This document shows, one piece after another, positions 63,461 to 64,000 of a DNA stretch of 64,000 nt (within the stretch, counting starts at the first letter, position 1; every line of letters starts with the position of its first letter). Source of the stretch: JBBQUN01 sp963698395 (lineage in GTDB: Bacteria > Actinomycetota > Acidimicrobiia > Acidimicrobiales > SZUA-35). Where the stretch lies: NCBI GenBank assembly GCA_963698395.1, contig CAVOQQ010000008.1, positions 1 to 64,000 on the forward strand, given 5' to 3'. The position numbers and the translations under genes were made by a program. The notes under the pieces were generated by a model, which saw only the letters and a program-made list of their open reading frames with translations, ran no database searches and had not been told where the DNA came from.

Positions 63461-64000
63461 TCCATGGCGCGATGCCCGTGCCGCCCTCGACGGATTGCCC
63501 GATGGGGGCGGACTCAACATCGCCTACGAGGCGATCGATCGTCATGTGCACGATGGCCGTGGCGACGACGTGGCGCTGCGGTGGCTCGGTCGACGGGGTG
63601 ATCAGCTCGATCTGAGCTACGACGAATTGATGCGCCGAACGAATCGGCTGGCAGGCGTCCTCACTTCCCTCGGCCATGGTCCCGGGGTCGGCGTGGCCAC
63701 GCTGCTCGGACGGGTTCCCGAGCTGTATGTCACGGCACTGGGCACCTTGAAGCGTCGGGGGATCTTCACCCCACTCTTCTCGGCGTTCGGACCCGAACCG
63801 ATCGCGGTGCGAGTCGAGATCGGGCAGATCAAGGTCTTGGTCACCTCGGCGCTGTTCTATCGGCGCAAGGTCCAGCCGATTCGACCCCGGCTCCCGAGCC
63901 TGCAGCACGTGCTGATCGTCGGTGGTGGAGCCGATGCGTTCGACGATCCGAGTGTGTTCGATTTCGATGATCTGATGGCTCGCGCGCCTGACCACTTCGA
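63450..64000 (+). CDS. Acetyl/acyl-CoA synthetase, AMP-forming, partial at right edge
   Basis: This frame is open from ATG 63450 to the window end (at least 183 residues). YEAIDRHVHDGRGDDVALRW and LSYDELMRRTNRLAGVLTSLG match the N-terminal domain of acetyl-CoA synthetases, and LYVTALGTLKRRGIFTPLFSAFGPE continues it. The AMP-binding core lies beyond the edge. ATG overlaps the AhpD-like stop by eleven bases. Exact acid unknown. Confidence 0.87.
   Translation, partial: MTVDPWRDARAALDGLPDGGGLNIAYEAIDRHVHDGRGDDVALRWLGRRGDQLDLSYDELMRRTNRLAGVLTSLGHGPGVGVATLLGRVPELYVTALGTLKRRGIFTPLFSAFGPEPIAVRVEIGQIKVLVTSALFYRRKVQPIRPRLPSLQHVLIVGGGADAFDDPSVFDFDDLMARAPDHF

Overview
The window is high-GC, densely coded DNA with actinobacterial traits: an F420-type luciferase-like oxidoreductase, a MenJ-type menaquinone reductase, a WS/DGAT acyltransferase, an HBHA-like coiled-coil protein with a lysine-rich tail, an MmpL transporter, a kynureninase and many GTG/TTG starts with GGAGG-type ribosome binding sites. 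I infer a free-living actinobacterium, possibly of class Acidimicrobiia, from gene content alone. I see no insertion sequence, prophage, CRISPR array or plasmid gene, so this reads as ordinary chromosome with several compact functional islands.

Layout. Positions 1-443 hold three tRNAs (Lys, cut by the left edge; His; Arg). 0.5-6.2 kb carries a membrane protein, a cytochrome P450, RtcB, a proline-rich membrane protein and a secreted Rpf-like muralytic protein behind a structured leader. 5.8-9.7 kb is a phnD-phnC-phnE type phosphonate/phosphite ABC operon whose two permease domains are fused. 9.9-15.2 kb carries peptidases (M20, M3), a VOC protein, a HisC-like aminotransferase and a lone cyclic-nucleotide domain. 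15.3-17.4 kb holds a frameshifted LldD-like dehydrogenase and an XRE regulator/HBHA-like pair behind nested palindromes. 17.7-22.6 kb has kynureninase, a flavin-binding PNPOx-like protein, a tandem USP and a membrane protein ending in two SAF-like repeats. 22.7-26.2 kb is a translationally coupled NAD-salvage cluster (LLM oxidoreductase, nicotinamidase, nicotinate phosphoribosyltransferase, DUF3817). 26.2-29.8 kb has MenJ, which starts one base after tRNA-Gly, and a NatAB-type exporter.

30-32 kb is a zinc-uptake unit (znuA, znuB) under two Zur-like boxes but without an ATPase gene. 32-35 kb holds a CaiB-type CoA transferase and a sulfatase-like hydrolase. 35-38.7 kb is an arsenic island: arsR, aquaporin, GAPDH and arsJ on the minus strand, with an arsI-like C-As lyase divergent. 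38.7-42.2 kb has SRPBCC, hotdog, EamA and atypical SDR genes. 42.3-44.6 kb pairs a TauE/SafE exporter, with a 15-codon leader ORF, against a divergent sulfide:quinone-oxidoreductase-like flavoprotein. 48.3-52.6 kb is a second sulfur-like cassette: ArsR-family regulator, MmpL transporter, larger SQR-like flavoprotein and a 51-residue protein. 52.7-56.3 kb has a frameshifted fasciclin lipoprotein, WS/DGAT with a histone-H1-like tail, and an SDR. 56.3-64 kb has a single-chain ABC-2 exporter, a CDP-alcohol phosphatidyltransferase, PPDK with a divergent lone cNMP domain, an AhpD-like protein and the start of an acyl-CoA synthetase.

Recurring themes are ABC and MFS export, zinc, arsenic and sulfide handling, and quinone, lipid and NAD metabolism. 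Two single-base frameshifts (about 15.54 and 53.30 kb) may be real or assembly errors. The least explained parts are the two SQR-like units with small coupled ORFs, the SAF-repeat protein, the fused transporters and the nested palindromes at 17.5 kb.
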